Part shown: positions 51,013 to 62,180 of the stretch, one piece after another | Numbering within the stretch: position 1 is the stretch's first letter | How the letters are laid out: each line of letters begins with the position of its first letter | Assembly: GCF_900964775.1 (NCBI RefSeq) | Contig: NC_041808.1 | Location: 33,031,411-33,095,410, forward strand | Direction: 5' to 3' | Source: Scleropages formosus | Taxonomy: Eukaryota; Chordata; Actinopteri; Osteoglossiformes; Osteoglossidae | Length of the DNA: 64,000 bases | Notes under the pieces: generated by a model | What the model was told of the DNA's origin: nothing | Seen by the model: the letters and a program-made list of their open reading frames with translations, nothing else | Database searches by the model: none | Position numbers and translations under genes: made by a program

Positions 51013-51255
51013 TCTTTTCCCTAATACAAATTAGCTTACCCCTCAACTCAGTGTGAAGCCTAACCAGTTGCACTTTGCAGTGATGCTGCCACTGCTGAGC
51101 AGTTTATCACCACAGTACTTAGTGATAAGCTAAATCTGAAGGTTTGAAGATTATTTTATGGAATTGGAAATAAGATTTTACTGACCAGCCACTGGTGTGT
51201 ATTGGGTCTATGTTGTAGAGGTTAAAATTATTCATACTACACGGTTACGGACGCG

Positions 51256-51860
51256 TGTAGCTGTTACGTCCGTAGACGGACGAAAAATATAATAACCCCA
51301 CGTGCAGCGTGTAGTGCAAAGTACCGGGCAGGGGTGAAATAATGAACGCAGAACAAGGAGACACACAAGAGAGTATATTCAAAAGTCGAAAAGTGAAACG
51401 TGAATCATTCTGTGAGTAGGACTCCAACGGAGGCATGACGAAATACCGGAGTGGAACAAAACTGAGGAACCGCCCCTGGTAGCTAAAACGACGAGCGCTA
51501 CAGAAACACTGAGTCTGCGATCCATCCTTGGCTGCTTGCTCCTTTTATACCTCACTAACCAGCAGGTGTGTTGTGTTTTCAGCAGACAAGGGAAGCGGGA
51601 AAATTATTCTTTTTAAAGAATCTAATAAAGATAACGAACAAGCACGGAACACACCACACAAACATCGCCACGTGCCCGCGCTCGCCTCTCTTCTTCTCCC
51701 TCTTCTACTATCTCGCTGCAATCGCATTCGCAAAACCCCGAGCGCCAACTAGCGGTACGCCAATGCAAGAACACCACAAGGTGCAGCATGGATCTGGGCT
51801 CGTGGCACTGAGTGGCGCCTCCTCTGGCCCGTAGGGGTATTGTCCCTGTGGGTCTTAACA
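51256..51860 (-). mobile_element. Solo LTR with 6-bp target-site duplication
   Basis: The 605-bp unit has TG...CA ends and is flanked by GACGCG on both sides (51250-51255 and 51861-51866). On the minus strand a TATA box (GGTATAAAAGG, about 51540-51550) gives the likely direction of transcription. No internal region is next to it, so it fits an LTR left after recombination between the two ends of an element. The intact duplication suggests a fairly recent insertion. Family (Ty3-type or endogenous retrovirus) is not resolved. Confidence 0.65.
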
Positions 51861-52086
51861 GACGCGTTATGATAAAGCAGGAAGGGCAGGATGTGTAACA
51901 CACGTTATCTGTTGTGCTTAATAATGGTCATGACGAAGGGATACGTAACAAAGGACTGGACACGATTTGCAGTGGGTATAAGATCGCAAAAATTAAATCG
52001 GATTTGACCCAGTGGTACTATATTGCAACGGCAATTCGTCCATGAACAGGGATCGATTCGTGATCTTCCATATGATCCTTATTATT

Positions 52087-52230
52087 ATTATTATTAATCC
52101 ACCTAACTTCAATAACCACACCTGTCCTGAGGGTAGCGGTGAACCGGAGCCTATCCCGGAATCTTTGGAACGCAAGGCTGAGGGCGCACACCGTGGACGG
52201 GACGCCCGTCCATCGCAGGACACAGTATAT
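52087..52230 (+). repeat. Short interspersed fish repeat
   Basis: Contains GGAGCCTATCCCGGAATC and GACGCCCGTCCATCGCAGGA. Related wording recurs at about 7775-7860 and 58990-59245. Confidence 0.5.
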
Positions 52231-52288
52231 TCTATTCTATTAACTAATTAGAATATTTGTCTACCTACGCATTGTCTGTTCCTACGAC

Positions 52289-52302
52289 GTTGCCAGGGTA
52301 AC
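52289..52302. promoter_or_regulatory. RFX X-box in the putative SUN gene promoter
   Basis: GTTGCCAGGGTAAC fits the RFX X-box (GTTRCC, a 0-3 base spacer, RGYAAC) with a 2-bp spacer. It is 788 bp before the SUN start codon and 4 bp from a full CRE. RFX factors drive ciliary and spermatid genes in vertebrates. Confidence 0.6.
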
Positions 52303-52306
52303 GATA

Positions 52307-52314
52307 TGACGTCA
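52307..52314. promoter_or_regulatory. Full palindromic CRE (TGACGTCA)
   Basis: A perfect 8-bp cAMP response element next to the X-box. CREM-type factors use such sites in spermatid genes. Together with the X-box it marks the likely promoter of the SUN gene. Confidence 0.6.
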
Positions 52315-52329
52315 CAGCCCTGGTGATCA

Positions 52330-52444
52330 CAACAAATTAAGACGCCACGAGAAAAAGGATTGATTTGGAGTTTATTTTAATATAGAAAACTTATCACATT
52401 TTCAGAAACTATTTTTGTACGTAGACGTTTGCGGAAATACTCAG
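52330..52444 (+). other. Probable non-coding first exon of the SUN gene
   Basis: A GTACGT donor follows CTCAG at 52444, and an acceptor-like CACCAAG lies 6 bp before the start codon at 53090. A short 5' UTR exon starting shortly after the X-box and CRE would link promoter and coding exons. The left edge is a guess. Confidence 0.35.
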
Positions 52445-53089
52445 GTACGTTTATATCGAGGAAATGCTGTTTTCTTTCCGCTATTTTTCAGGCTTCCTCA
52501 GCAAAGAAGGACCTGGCTGCGCAAGAAATTGCAACAAATGTGCAATTTTTCTTTTTGAATTGCATTATTTACTTGTTTGCAGTATTTGTCAATCTTAACT
52601 GATCAATACTCTGATTATTATTAATGCTCCACCTGTGAGCCCTGTGCACAAGAAAAAGTGAAAGTATTAAAGTGATTAATCACATCAGTATAAAGATCTG
52701 CAATTAAAAAAAAAAAAAAAACAAAGATTTGTTTAGAGTGAAATCGAGAGCCTCACAGGGCCCCATGTAAACTGAGTCTCATGTAGTAGTACTTTTAAGC
52801 AGGAGACTAATTCTTCTAAAAAGGGTTATTAAATAATATGAAAGTATAAATGAGCAAAATGAAGTGCCTGTGAGAATCTTAGCAATTAAATAACAAAACA
52901 GATAATAAGAGATGTGCTGGAAAATAGATTAGTTGGTGTGACAGAACAAATGGCAGAGAAATGTGATACTGGTGACGTTATGGTATAAGTGGTATCGTTA
53001 AATTAATGGTAAAGAAACTGGTAAAGTAATTGGTTAAATGTGAACCTGAAAGTTATCATTGTGTTTGTCTCTATTCCACCAAGGCCATA

Positions 53090-56000
53090 ATGTCCAGACG
53101 AAGCCCTAGACTTGCTTCCTTGGGTTATTATGGGTCAGATGGTGATGCAACTGGCTCGTACCGGGACAGTCCTATCAGGTACAGTTGACTTGTGGGTAAG
53201 CAGGTTTCCTCATGCTCTCATGGCAATGGCATTGAGACTTGAATTGTACTATGTGCACTTGGTTTCACATTTTTACCCCTTTTCTTGGAGTCTGACTATA
53301 TTTTTCCCCACCCTTCAGTATACATGATGAGCTTAACCCTATTTCTTTCATTGATAGGAGCCCAGGACAGGGGTCACGACACTGCCCTGTCTGCATGACA
53401 GGTAAGTCACCAGTCCCAGCCACCGCTGCCAGAGCTCATACCTCCAGCAAGTCCATGGACACTCCTATAGAGGCTCATGAACACTCATCTGACTATTGCG
53501 TCGAGGAGGAGATACCCAGTGACAAAGGCTGGAGTGAGTTATGTGCATCTGCTACAAGCCCAGATACATATTTACATCCAGTTGAGATATGAAAAAATAT
53601 ACAGCTAAACATTGTTGTTATATAATTAGGTTCTCTGTTCTGGCTTGTGCTGTTATCAGCTCCTTCTCTCACTCATAACAGATGAATCCCTCTCAACATT
53701 CAAGAGTCTCGAAACACATCTCTTTTCTGACATCCTATCTGCTCTATAAAGCTTCATTACTTTCCATAAACAAAATGAAAAAATAAAAAACTTGCTACAT
53801 AGAGCTATCCATATATTGTATGGAGACAAAAACAGCAGCACTGGACAAATTGACTATTTTGTGAATCACGTGTCTACATCTCTATCCCTCCAATGGTCAT
53901 TGACACAGAGACACGAATTACAGGACAAAGTCATTAAATGAACTTTCTAAACTTTAACTCCATGACTCAAGTTGTTTCTTTGTCTCCTCTTCCACAGTTA
54001 CATCCCTAGCCAGTACTGCAGCTACTAGCTTTGCACGACTCCGTGTCTTCATCAGGTATTGCACAAAAAAAGCTGTCTCCCGGCTCAGGGAGACAGATGG
54101 GGATCTATGAGGGCTCTCTAGGTTATTTATTTGCTGCAAAATGACCAGTTATTGAATTTGTATTACCTGAGTACATGAAAGGCTCAACGAACATCTAAGG
54201 CTATTTATTAGTAAAGACAGGGTTTTATTAATGGACTTGGACATTCATTAGTGAACAAGGTGACTGATCAGTGAATTTAGCTATTTATGATCAAACACTC
54301 GTGTTTATTTTAGGATAGCAGAAGTCATTGTAGGGATGCATTTTACAAGCTAGTACTGCATTTTACACTTGACTCAATGTACCATGTCTCCAGGGACATT
54401 AGGATCACGTTCAGATGGACACCTGCCATGAAGAAAGCCATTCTGATCATCTTCTTTTTCCTTCTGGCTTTTGGTGAGTTTTAGGTAAATGCAGTTGTGA
54501 CATTACTAATTCAAATCAGACACAAACAGCTTTGACACACTTCTTTGTCAGGCTGGTTAACCGGTATACTGTATATGTAGAAAACAGTACTGTCATATTC
54601 AGCCAGTTGCGATAGTTACACCAAGAGAACAGTGCTAACATCATTGTGAACTATTCACTCCGTGTGTGTGTGTCCGTGCGTGCGCGCATGTGTGTGCGAG
54701 TCTGTGTATTTATATACAGGCATCCCTCGATTTACGAATTGTCTTTATCCGAAATTTTGGTTTAAAGGCGCTTGCCTTTTGACACCCAATGTTCAATTTA
54801 TAGAACCAAAAATTAGGATAAAATTATCCAAAGCATGTCCGTGTTGCATGAGTGAAGCAGAAGTGCAGTAATGTACTGTAGTAGGTGCATCTGCATCCAG
54901 ATCTGTCTGTTGGCGTGTTAGGAATGTTTGAGTGCTGCTTTAAGATAATGGGACGTTATGGGAATTGTATGAAATTCCACAGGAGTGTCCGTTAGCCATA
55001 TTCGATGTGTTATGTAATTGAATGATTGCAGAAACAGCAAAACAAGTAAGAGGAAAAGTTTAGCTGATGGTTTTTTTGGCCTTGTATGCACGATTTAGCT
55101 GCAGTGCGCAGTTTTAGAAAGTTGTTCACAATAAATGTGACATGCTCAGTGGATTCCTGCTTGGTTTATTGCTCATCCTGCAGAGAACTGATCAATTAAA
55201 AAGTTGGAATTACCCCGGAGCAGTAAAAACTGCCCTGGAGTTTTCAGCGGAGACAGAAAACTACCCTGGGTTTTCTGACCATGGTCTGGAATCAGGACAG
55301 AAAAGGTAACAGGTGTAATGCACTTTTATATTGTTATCTGAGATGTACTTCATTATGGAGAAAAGCATCTACTAAATGAATAAATCTAAATGTGTTTCAA
55401 ATGACATTTGGGGGAATTTCCTTGGGATTTCCAGATGATCTGGGAACGCATTATTTTCTTACCATTTAAAATAATGGGAAATAGGATTTCAACATCCAAA
55501 ATCTCGACATCCGCACCATTTTCAGGAACGGATTAATTTCGTAACTCGAGAGATGCCTGTTTTTATATAGAAAAGCATACATTCAGTAACACTGGAGCAC
55601 TTTGGTCTTTTTATGTCAAGGTATTTGGTACTGGTGGCCATCTCTCTCCAAGCTCCCAGCAAACTTCTCAGGAACTACTTTACCTGGCCCTGCTTTTCCA
55701 CAGGTGAGCTTCACCCTTAGTTATCTGTGCTCCTCTCTCTGTCAGTTTTACCTCTCTATCCTCAATCATTGTTTAACCTTTTATTTACATCTCTTGGAGA
55801 CTTTACCCTGTCTGAGGCTGCTGAGATGGCGAGTCAGTGTTATGGTTGAGAAGAGAACAGAGCAGTTAGGGTTTCATGTTGGAGCAAGGTGTGTAACGGC
55901 CAGCAAAAGTTAGTGCAGGTGGCTAGCAATGGGAGGCAGCTTTTGCTGCTATGTATGGAGGTGTGGTATTGATAATTGGCATGGTTTGAGTTTGTGTGTT

Positions 56001-59000
56001 TGCTGTGGGTGGAGGTTGTCTAGCGTGTGTGGAGGGAGGTGGGTCTGGGACGTTCCAGACTTCACTGTTCAGCCTTCCTGAGGTGTCTCAACAAAACACC
56101 AATAAAGGGAGGCTCCCACTTTACAACCTCAATGAAATACCCATGTTGGCACCCTCTGGTAGATGTAGTGGTTGGGGGAGGAGATTAAGCCGCTTGTTCG
56201 TGATTCGTGGAGATGTATAATGGCAATGCCGGGTGTCTTTGTGGCTTCATGGTGAGGTCGGTTGGACTAGGCCTTTTATATAGCTGCTGTAATGTGGGCA
56301 TGGGGTGTAACGTCTTATCCTGTGTATGTTGAATATCAAAAACTTTAACATTTATGAGTGATTCCAGAACTTTTGAGCGCTAGTGTACATGTTTGGAAAT
56401 GCAGTTAGATTAGTATATAGTATATGACCATACAACATGGTGTGTGTAGCTCATATTGTTCTAGTATTAACTTGTTTATTCACCGTGTGCCATCTGTGTG
56501 TGTGTATGCCACAGCTGTTGACTACAATCTCCCGCCGAGTTATGGAGCTCCTGTCCTCCCAAGCTGAGAGCAGTGATGCTACAGTGCAGCAGCCAAAAAT
56601 TGAAGATGTGCTACAGAGTCTGGAGAAGAAGCTTCTTGATAGGCTGGCAGAAGAGAAAGAAAGGGCAGACATGTACAGAAGAAAGTTGGAGACCCTGGAG
56701 GAAAAGTGTGCTGGTGTAGCCACTGTGGAGGTCAAAATGGGTTTATATGCACTATACCAGTTTAGGTCAAGCTAATGGAAATTATTTTTATGGATCCATT
56801 GTATCTTCCACAGGATGTACAGCAGATTGTACAACAGGCACTGAGCCTGTACCAAGCAGACAGGATCGGAATGGCAGACTACGCCCTGGAGTCTGCAGGT
56901 TTGGGAATTAGGAGTCACCCATATGGCCCTTAGATTACACCTGCCTTTTTTCAGTCTTGCTAGCCATATATTGTGTATATATTCAGTTGAACCATCCACA
57001 ATGCCATTCAACAATTAAAATTTGTTAGTGCTGTGTGGAAAAAATGCAAAGAGGAGATATGGTGCTGAGGACAGTTTTTTGACAACCTTTCCTGTTTATG
57101 TGCTTGTTTATGTAGGTGGTAGTGTGATCTTTCAGCACCATTCACCAACCTACCAGATCAGAGCAGGCCACTTCCCCCTGTTTGGTTTTCCGCTTCATTA
57201 CACCTCTGAGGGTCCTCGCTCAGTCATTCAAGTAACATGCCCTTTCCTTCATTATCTGTGTGTCACGTGTCTCTGTCCTCAAATCTTTCTCCCATCCTGC
57301 CTTTGCTTCTGTTTCCTTCAGTTGTCATTGCCAGATAATGTTCTTGGAATATTACACAGTGCTGACAGTAGCAATAGTCACTAAGCTCTAACATCTCCCC
57401 CAAACCCTACTCCTTCTCTACCAGCCTGAGGTGTATCCAGGGAAGTGCTGGGCTTTTCAAGGCAGTCAAGGCTTTCTTGGGATCTCGTTGTCGTATCCCA
57501 TTTATATCACCCATGTCACCCTGGAACACCTGCCCCAGTCACTTTCACCCAGCGGCCACATCAACAGTGCTCCAAAAGACTTTGCTGTTTACGTGAGTGC
57601 CACAGATTATACTGCTTGAATCCAACAAAGGAGCAAAGACACTGATGTGTCATTATATTACAGGGTGTATACAGGCTTCCCTTGTATGACGAACAATCAT
57701 TTTACGAGAATGTGGACTTGCGACCAAATAAAATGTGTGCCCTGAAATTTCCATGAGCTATGGCTCACATATGGAGGAACATTGTATGAAAACAGAAATT
57801 TCAATTTAAAATACATGCCTCAGCAAAGTCAAGTATGACACAAGGTGGGCAGTCACCCCCGCTATGGGTGGCATGTCTTATCCCATACATCTCTGCGGTT
57901 CTTCACCTGTGTGTCGGCTTCCAGTCACCTCTCAGAATCTCTCACAACTCTGTATTGTCTATAATAATGATACCTAAAGCAAGAAGAAGAAAGTGCTAAA
58001 AGCCGAAAAGGCCAAGGAAAGCCTTACCTATCAGTTTAAAATTTCAAGTAATAAAGGGGTAGGGGGGTGTGGTGGTGCAATGGCACAGTGGATTTAACCG
58101 GGTCCTACTCTCCGGTGGGTCTGGGGTTCGAGTCCTGCTTGGGGTGCCTTGTGATGGACTGGCGTCCCGTTCTGGGTGTGTCCTCTTCTGCCCTGTGTTG
58201 CTGGGTTAGGCTCTGGCTCCCCACGACCCCATACAGGACAAGCGGTTTCAGATGATGTGTGTCTGAGTAATAAAGGGCATAGAGTTCTTTTGAAACGCAG
58301 TATTGTTATAAATGACTTTGTGTGATTCAATTTACCAGTCATTTATCTCTAATATTACTTCACTAATAACTCAGCAAAGAGGGGTTACACGTATTATGAG
58401 TAATTAGTGTAATTAGAATTGCTTTGCTCGGTAGTGTTATACTACTGCTACAACTAATAATAATAAAAATCAGTTTTTATTAAGATGTATTTGTTAAAAA
58501 TATAAACCAATTTATATTAACTATCAGCATTTAAAAATTATAACAGAAAAACAAAATTAAAAAGCATTTAGAAGTAATAACACAGCATGTGAAGCATGCT
58601 TCATGGTGGACAGTATGGCAGTCCATTGCTGGACAGTTATACACACACTCTTTCATTCACATACATACAATAGGGGCAAATTCAGAGTCACCTATTGGCC
58701 TGAAACATGTGTCTTTGGACTCTGGGATGAAGCCAGAGCAACTGGACAAAACCCTTGTGAGCAAGAGAAAATAAGCATAATATAAATTATTTTGAGGGAA
58801 AGGGGAAAAGGAATACAAAAAAATGTGTCACATGTAAGTCATTTTCAACATGCGGGTCTTAAGCTCAGACTTGCATTTTCCGTGTTTAAAAGATAAGACA
58901 GATTTTGCATGTTAAATTGGTGAGCCTTCTGTGCCCTTGGAACGTATTGTATATTTTCCCTATTTAACTCACAATAATCGTTTGTCCTAATGCAGAGTCA

Positions 59001-60789
59001 AGAGTGGTCCAGAGCCTATCCTAAATGCATAGGGCTCAGGAGAGTTGAGGGTGAACATTTAATTGTGAAAATGAGTTCTAGAATGTTGAGAAATGAAGTA
59101 TCTTAATTATCCACTCATTCACTATTGATAACAGCTTGTCCTAATGCAGGGTCATGGTGTTCCAGAGCCATATCTGGAAGCACAGGGCACTAGGCCAGTC
59201 AGGGTACATCGCCGACAGATGCCAGTCCATCACAGGGTAGCCACACACACTCCTTTAGGTTGTTTTTATCAAAATTCAGATTTTTAGAAACTATGCTCAT
59301 TATGCAAGGGAAGCTTGTAATAATTTTCCAAGAAAGGAAGTTGGTATCACTAATATACATGTATAACTGTGTTGCCTTTTAATTATTGTTATTATTTTTT
59401 TCAATTTCTGTAGGCATTATCCACTGAAAAAGAGGAAGAAGAGACAACATGGTTAGGAACATTTACATATGACCAAAACAGAGAGCCCATCCAGACGTTT
59501 GAATTGCCGGTGAGACATAGTGGTGACCTTGTCACCATCTGTATCATCCTGCTGAAAATAAATAAGAACAAAAAAGAAAATAAGTGCAATATTAGTTGTC
59601 AGGCTTCCTTTTCAGCGTCTGTGTTAGTAGATACTTTTTGGGTCCTGTTGATATATTGTGTGAACTATATATGCTGTATGTGTACGATTGGTTCCCGACT
59701 TATGAATCTATTGGAACCAAGAGTTGGTTCGTTACTCAAAAAGTTTGTAAGTCATGTTTCAGAGTGTGCCATGGGCTCATCATCAGTTATACACTCAGAT
59801 ACTTGTGCAGTGTACACTGGCAAACATGGACGTATTGGAATAAGTGACTATATGATGTCTGCATCCATAACTCTGTTGTTTACTGAGTTGTACATCACTT
59901 TGGAGAAAAGCATGTGCTAAATGAATAAATGCACACATAGATTTCAACCACCAAAACAGCTCTGCATGGTGGGAAGTCACAGTGGGGTTTTTCTGACAGG
60001 AGCAGAGCTGTCTGTCTCTGAAATTCAGCAGATTGTGGAAAGCAAGAGGGAAAAGAGCCCTGTGGTATCGGGCTGGCTTGTACATGCAACAGGGCATTTT
60101 GAGTGCCCTGGCAGGAGTATTCACGGCACAGTGTAAATAAGAAACGCCAAGTACATAGCATGCTAAATACCCAATACAGGAAAATTTTTTTTAATAATTT
60201 CATATAATTTTTTTTTTGAAAATGTCTTATAATTTTGCTTGTATTGATAGCTGTGGAAAGGGGGTGCGGTGGGTTGGACCGGGTCCTACTCTCCAGTGGG
60301 TCTGGGGTTCCAAGTCCCGCTTGGGGTGCCTTGCGACGGACTGGTGTCCCGTCCTGGGTGTGTCCCCTCCCCCTCCGGCCTTACGCCCTGAGTTGCCGGG
60401 TTAGGCTCCGGTTCCCCGCGACCCTGTATGGGACAAGCGGTTCAGAAAATGTCTGTGTGTGATAGATGTGGAAGACAGAGGATGACCTGTTTGCTTCTTT
60501 TCTTGCTATTCACAATCTGTCTATCAGTACATTGGCTGATGCTTTGCCACGAGATTTGAATCAGTATGCTTGCCTCAATAGTTTACATCAGCAAAAAGTT
60601 TGTTACTCCATAGTTCAGAAGTCGGGAACCAACTGTACCTTATTGTGACCAAAGTGTTGTTGACTGTAAGATTAGAAAAGTGTGAACATTGTATGTACAT
60701 ACCCCAAGTTACAATACTACTACTCTACATTATTAATAATAATAACAACAATAATAATAAGAAGAAGAAGAAGAAGAAGAAGAAGAATA

Positions 60790-60820
<31 letters not shown>

Positions 60821-61085
60821 TGGGGAACTGAAAAATGAAAGTAAAAACAGACCAAATTTTGCTTATTTGCTTACTTGTGACTGTGTTTATTTTGTATTTC
60901 AGATCCCTGCGAAGATGATCCACAGTGCAGTCGAGCTGAAAATCATGAGCAACTGGGGTCACCCAGAATACACCTGTGTGTATCGTTTCAGGGTTCATGG
61001 AGAGCCTACTAAATTAAGAGGCACAACTTCATCTCGGACAGAAAGAGCTAACACTACCGATACAGAGTTTCATTCACATCTTTAA
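53090..61085 (+). CDS. Short SUN1/SUN2-like SUN-domain protein (LINC complex)
   Basis: SUN proteins span the inner nuclear membrane and hold KASH proteins in the perinuclear space. Eleven coding exons: 53090-53178, 53358-53533, 53998-54055, 54394-54473, 55621-55703, 56515-56730, 56814-56898, 57116-57231, 57425-57592, 59414-59509, 60903-61085. Phases match at every junction: 1350 nt, 449 residues. Residues 1-30 (MSRRSPRLASLG...RDSPIR) resemble the SUN1/SUN2 start. A single membrane segment lies at about 120-140 (KKAILIIFFFLLAF), a coiled coil at about 163-234, and the SUN domain at about 255-425 with YALESAGGSVI, CWAFQGSQGF, FTYDQNREPIQTF and SNWGHPEYTC. Cys309 and Cys414 of the cation loop are kept. 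The cysteine that bonds KASH peptides in SUN1/2 is His271 here. The length is near the testis proteins SPAG4, SUN3 and SUN5 rather than SUN1/2. The exon 6 donor (GTCAAA) is weak. The exact paralogue is open. Confidence 0.92.
54716..55560. mobile_element. DNA element with terminal inverted repeats in a SUN intron
   Basis: Left end ACAGGCATCCCTCGATTTAC; right end, reversed, ACAGGCATCTCTCGAGTTAC. The 845-bp body has no transposase ORF and includes a SINE tail at about 55330-55390. It lies in the intron between SUN coding exons 4 and 5. A related half-end (ACAGGCTTCCCTTG) occurs at about 57674. Confidence 0.6.
58064..58262 (+). repeat. tRNA-derived SINE, family 1
   Basis: GGGGGTGTGGTGGTGCAATG head with a small insertion, GGGGTTCGAGTCCTGCTTGG, and tail GGACAAGCGGTTTCAGA. 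In the SUN intron between coding exons 9 and 10. Confidence 0.85.
58990..59245 (+). repeat. Two diverged copies of a short fish repeat
   Basis: TCCAGAGCCTATCCTAAATG near 59010 and TCCAGAGCCATATCTGGAAG near 59160 are followed by CAGTCCATCACAGGGTAGCC. This matches the unit at 52087. Confidence 0.5.
59685..60635. mobile_element. Tc1/mariner-type TIR element with a nested SINE
   Basis: Left end CGATTGGTTCCCGACTTATG; right end, reversed, CAGTTGGTTCCCGACTTCTG. TA lies on both sides. The body has no transposase ORF and holds a family-1 SINE at 60258-60462, so the SINE landed later. In the last SUN intron. Confidence 0.65.
60258..60462 (+). repeat. tRNA-derived SINE, family 1 (nested)
   Basis: Well kept: GGGGTGCGGTGGGTTGGACC head (a piece of the A-box region is missing), CCCGCTTGGGGTGCCTTGCG, and tail GGGACAAGCGGTTCAGAAAA. 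Confidence 0.9.
60731..60814 (+). repeat. (AAT)n(AAG)n(CAT)n compound microsatellite
   Basis: Trinucleotide runs about 90 bp before the acceptor of the last SUN coding exon (60903). Length change here could in principle alter the distance to the branch point. Confidence 0.95.
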
Positions 61086-61489
61086 TTCACAAGATTTTTT
61101 TGTCAAGGATAATAAATGACCAACTGAAAAATTATTTATTGGATTAGACTTCATGGTGTCTTCATATTCAGACATGTTTTCTGAATTTGTCAATTATTAC
61201 TACTGCACTTTATAAAAGGGCCTGGGCGTTTAAAAAATATATTATGTTCAGTAAATCTTTTTTATAACCTCGAATATTCAAAGGCATTTGTAACATCTTA
61301 TAAAATAAGAATCGGAATAGACAGTTTAAAAAAAGGTAAGGAATAAGTAGAAGTTTTACGGAGGCCTCAGTTCCAACATTTTGAAATGATTAATGGAACC
61401 ATTGTGGAAAAAATGTTGTGAACTTAAATCATTATTAATGAATTTATGACTGAATAACATGCACAATGTGCACATGATAAAAGTTTACA

Positions 61490-61960
61490 GCATACCAATG
61501 CCAAAACATCCCCCAATTGCAAAGCATCCATAGAGGGAGAACAATGGTGTGGGGCTACTTTACTACCTCATTGCCTTGAGGTAACAAAAAAATTCCACAT
61601 TGTATTGGGAAATTTTAAAGGATAATATCAGAGCATCAGGGCTATGATCTGAAATTCCAAAGAAGCTGAGTCTCGCAGGGTCAATGACCCCAAATACAGG
61701 AATAAACCTGTATTTAAAGAATGGCTTTAAAGAAAAGAAATTCTGCATTTCAAAATGGCCAAGTCAGAGTCCTCACCTCAGTGCTACTGAAATGAAAGCT
61801 TCATGCAAAACATCCTAGATACATAAATTAAATAAAACAATTCTGTAAAAAGGAATGGGCTAAAATATCTCTCAACTGCTGTGCAGATCTGGGAAGCATT
61901 TGGTTAAAATTCCTGTTCTATGCATTACTAAAATTGTAGGATCACATACTTTTTCCTTCC
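61490..61960 (+). mobile_element. Tc1/mariner-like relic
   Basis: The plus strand has SMVWGYFT-like wording, then KEWAKIS and a GSIWLKFL-type end followed by CACATACTTTTTCC, the usual order at the 3' end of such transposons. It is heavily broken. It lies between the SUN gene and tmem150b. Confidence 0.45.
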
Positions 61961-62180
61961 CTGACCTTCAATATTTAATGTTCAGTATAGATACAACATG
62001 AAATTTCATGAAATCTGTTTGCTTCCTTAGTAAGGCATTGAATGTGGTTGGGTTTTCCTCGGTGAAGTCATCAAAATTACTTTTAATTAAACATTGTATA
62101 TTATAAACAATAACAATCTATGCACAATATGCAGGTACTCAGTCTGCAAATAGCTCTGTACACGCATAAGAATGTAAACA

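Noticed and set aside
56451-56735. 94-codon minus-strand ORF rich in Ser
   Set aside because: Antisense shadow of the SUN coiled-coil exon at 56515-56730.
60600-60902. Upstream part of the ORF containing Asn, Lys and His runs before the last SUN exon
   Set aside because: The runs are a trinucleotide microsatellite in the intron; a clear acceptor at 60901-60902 starts the coding part.
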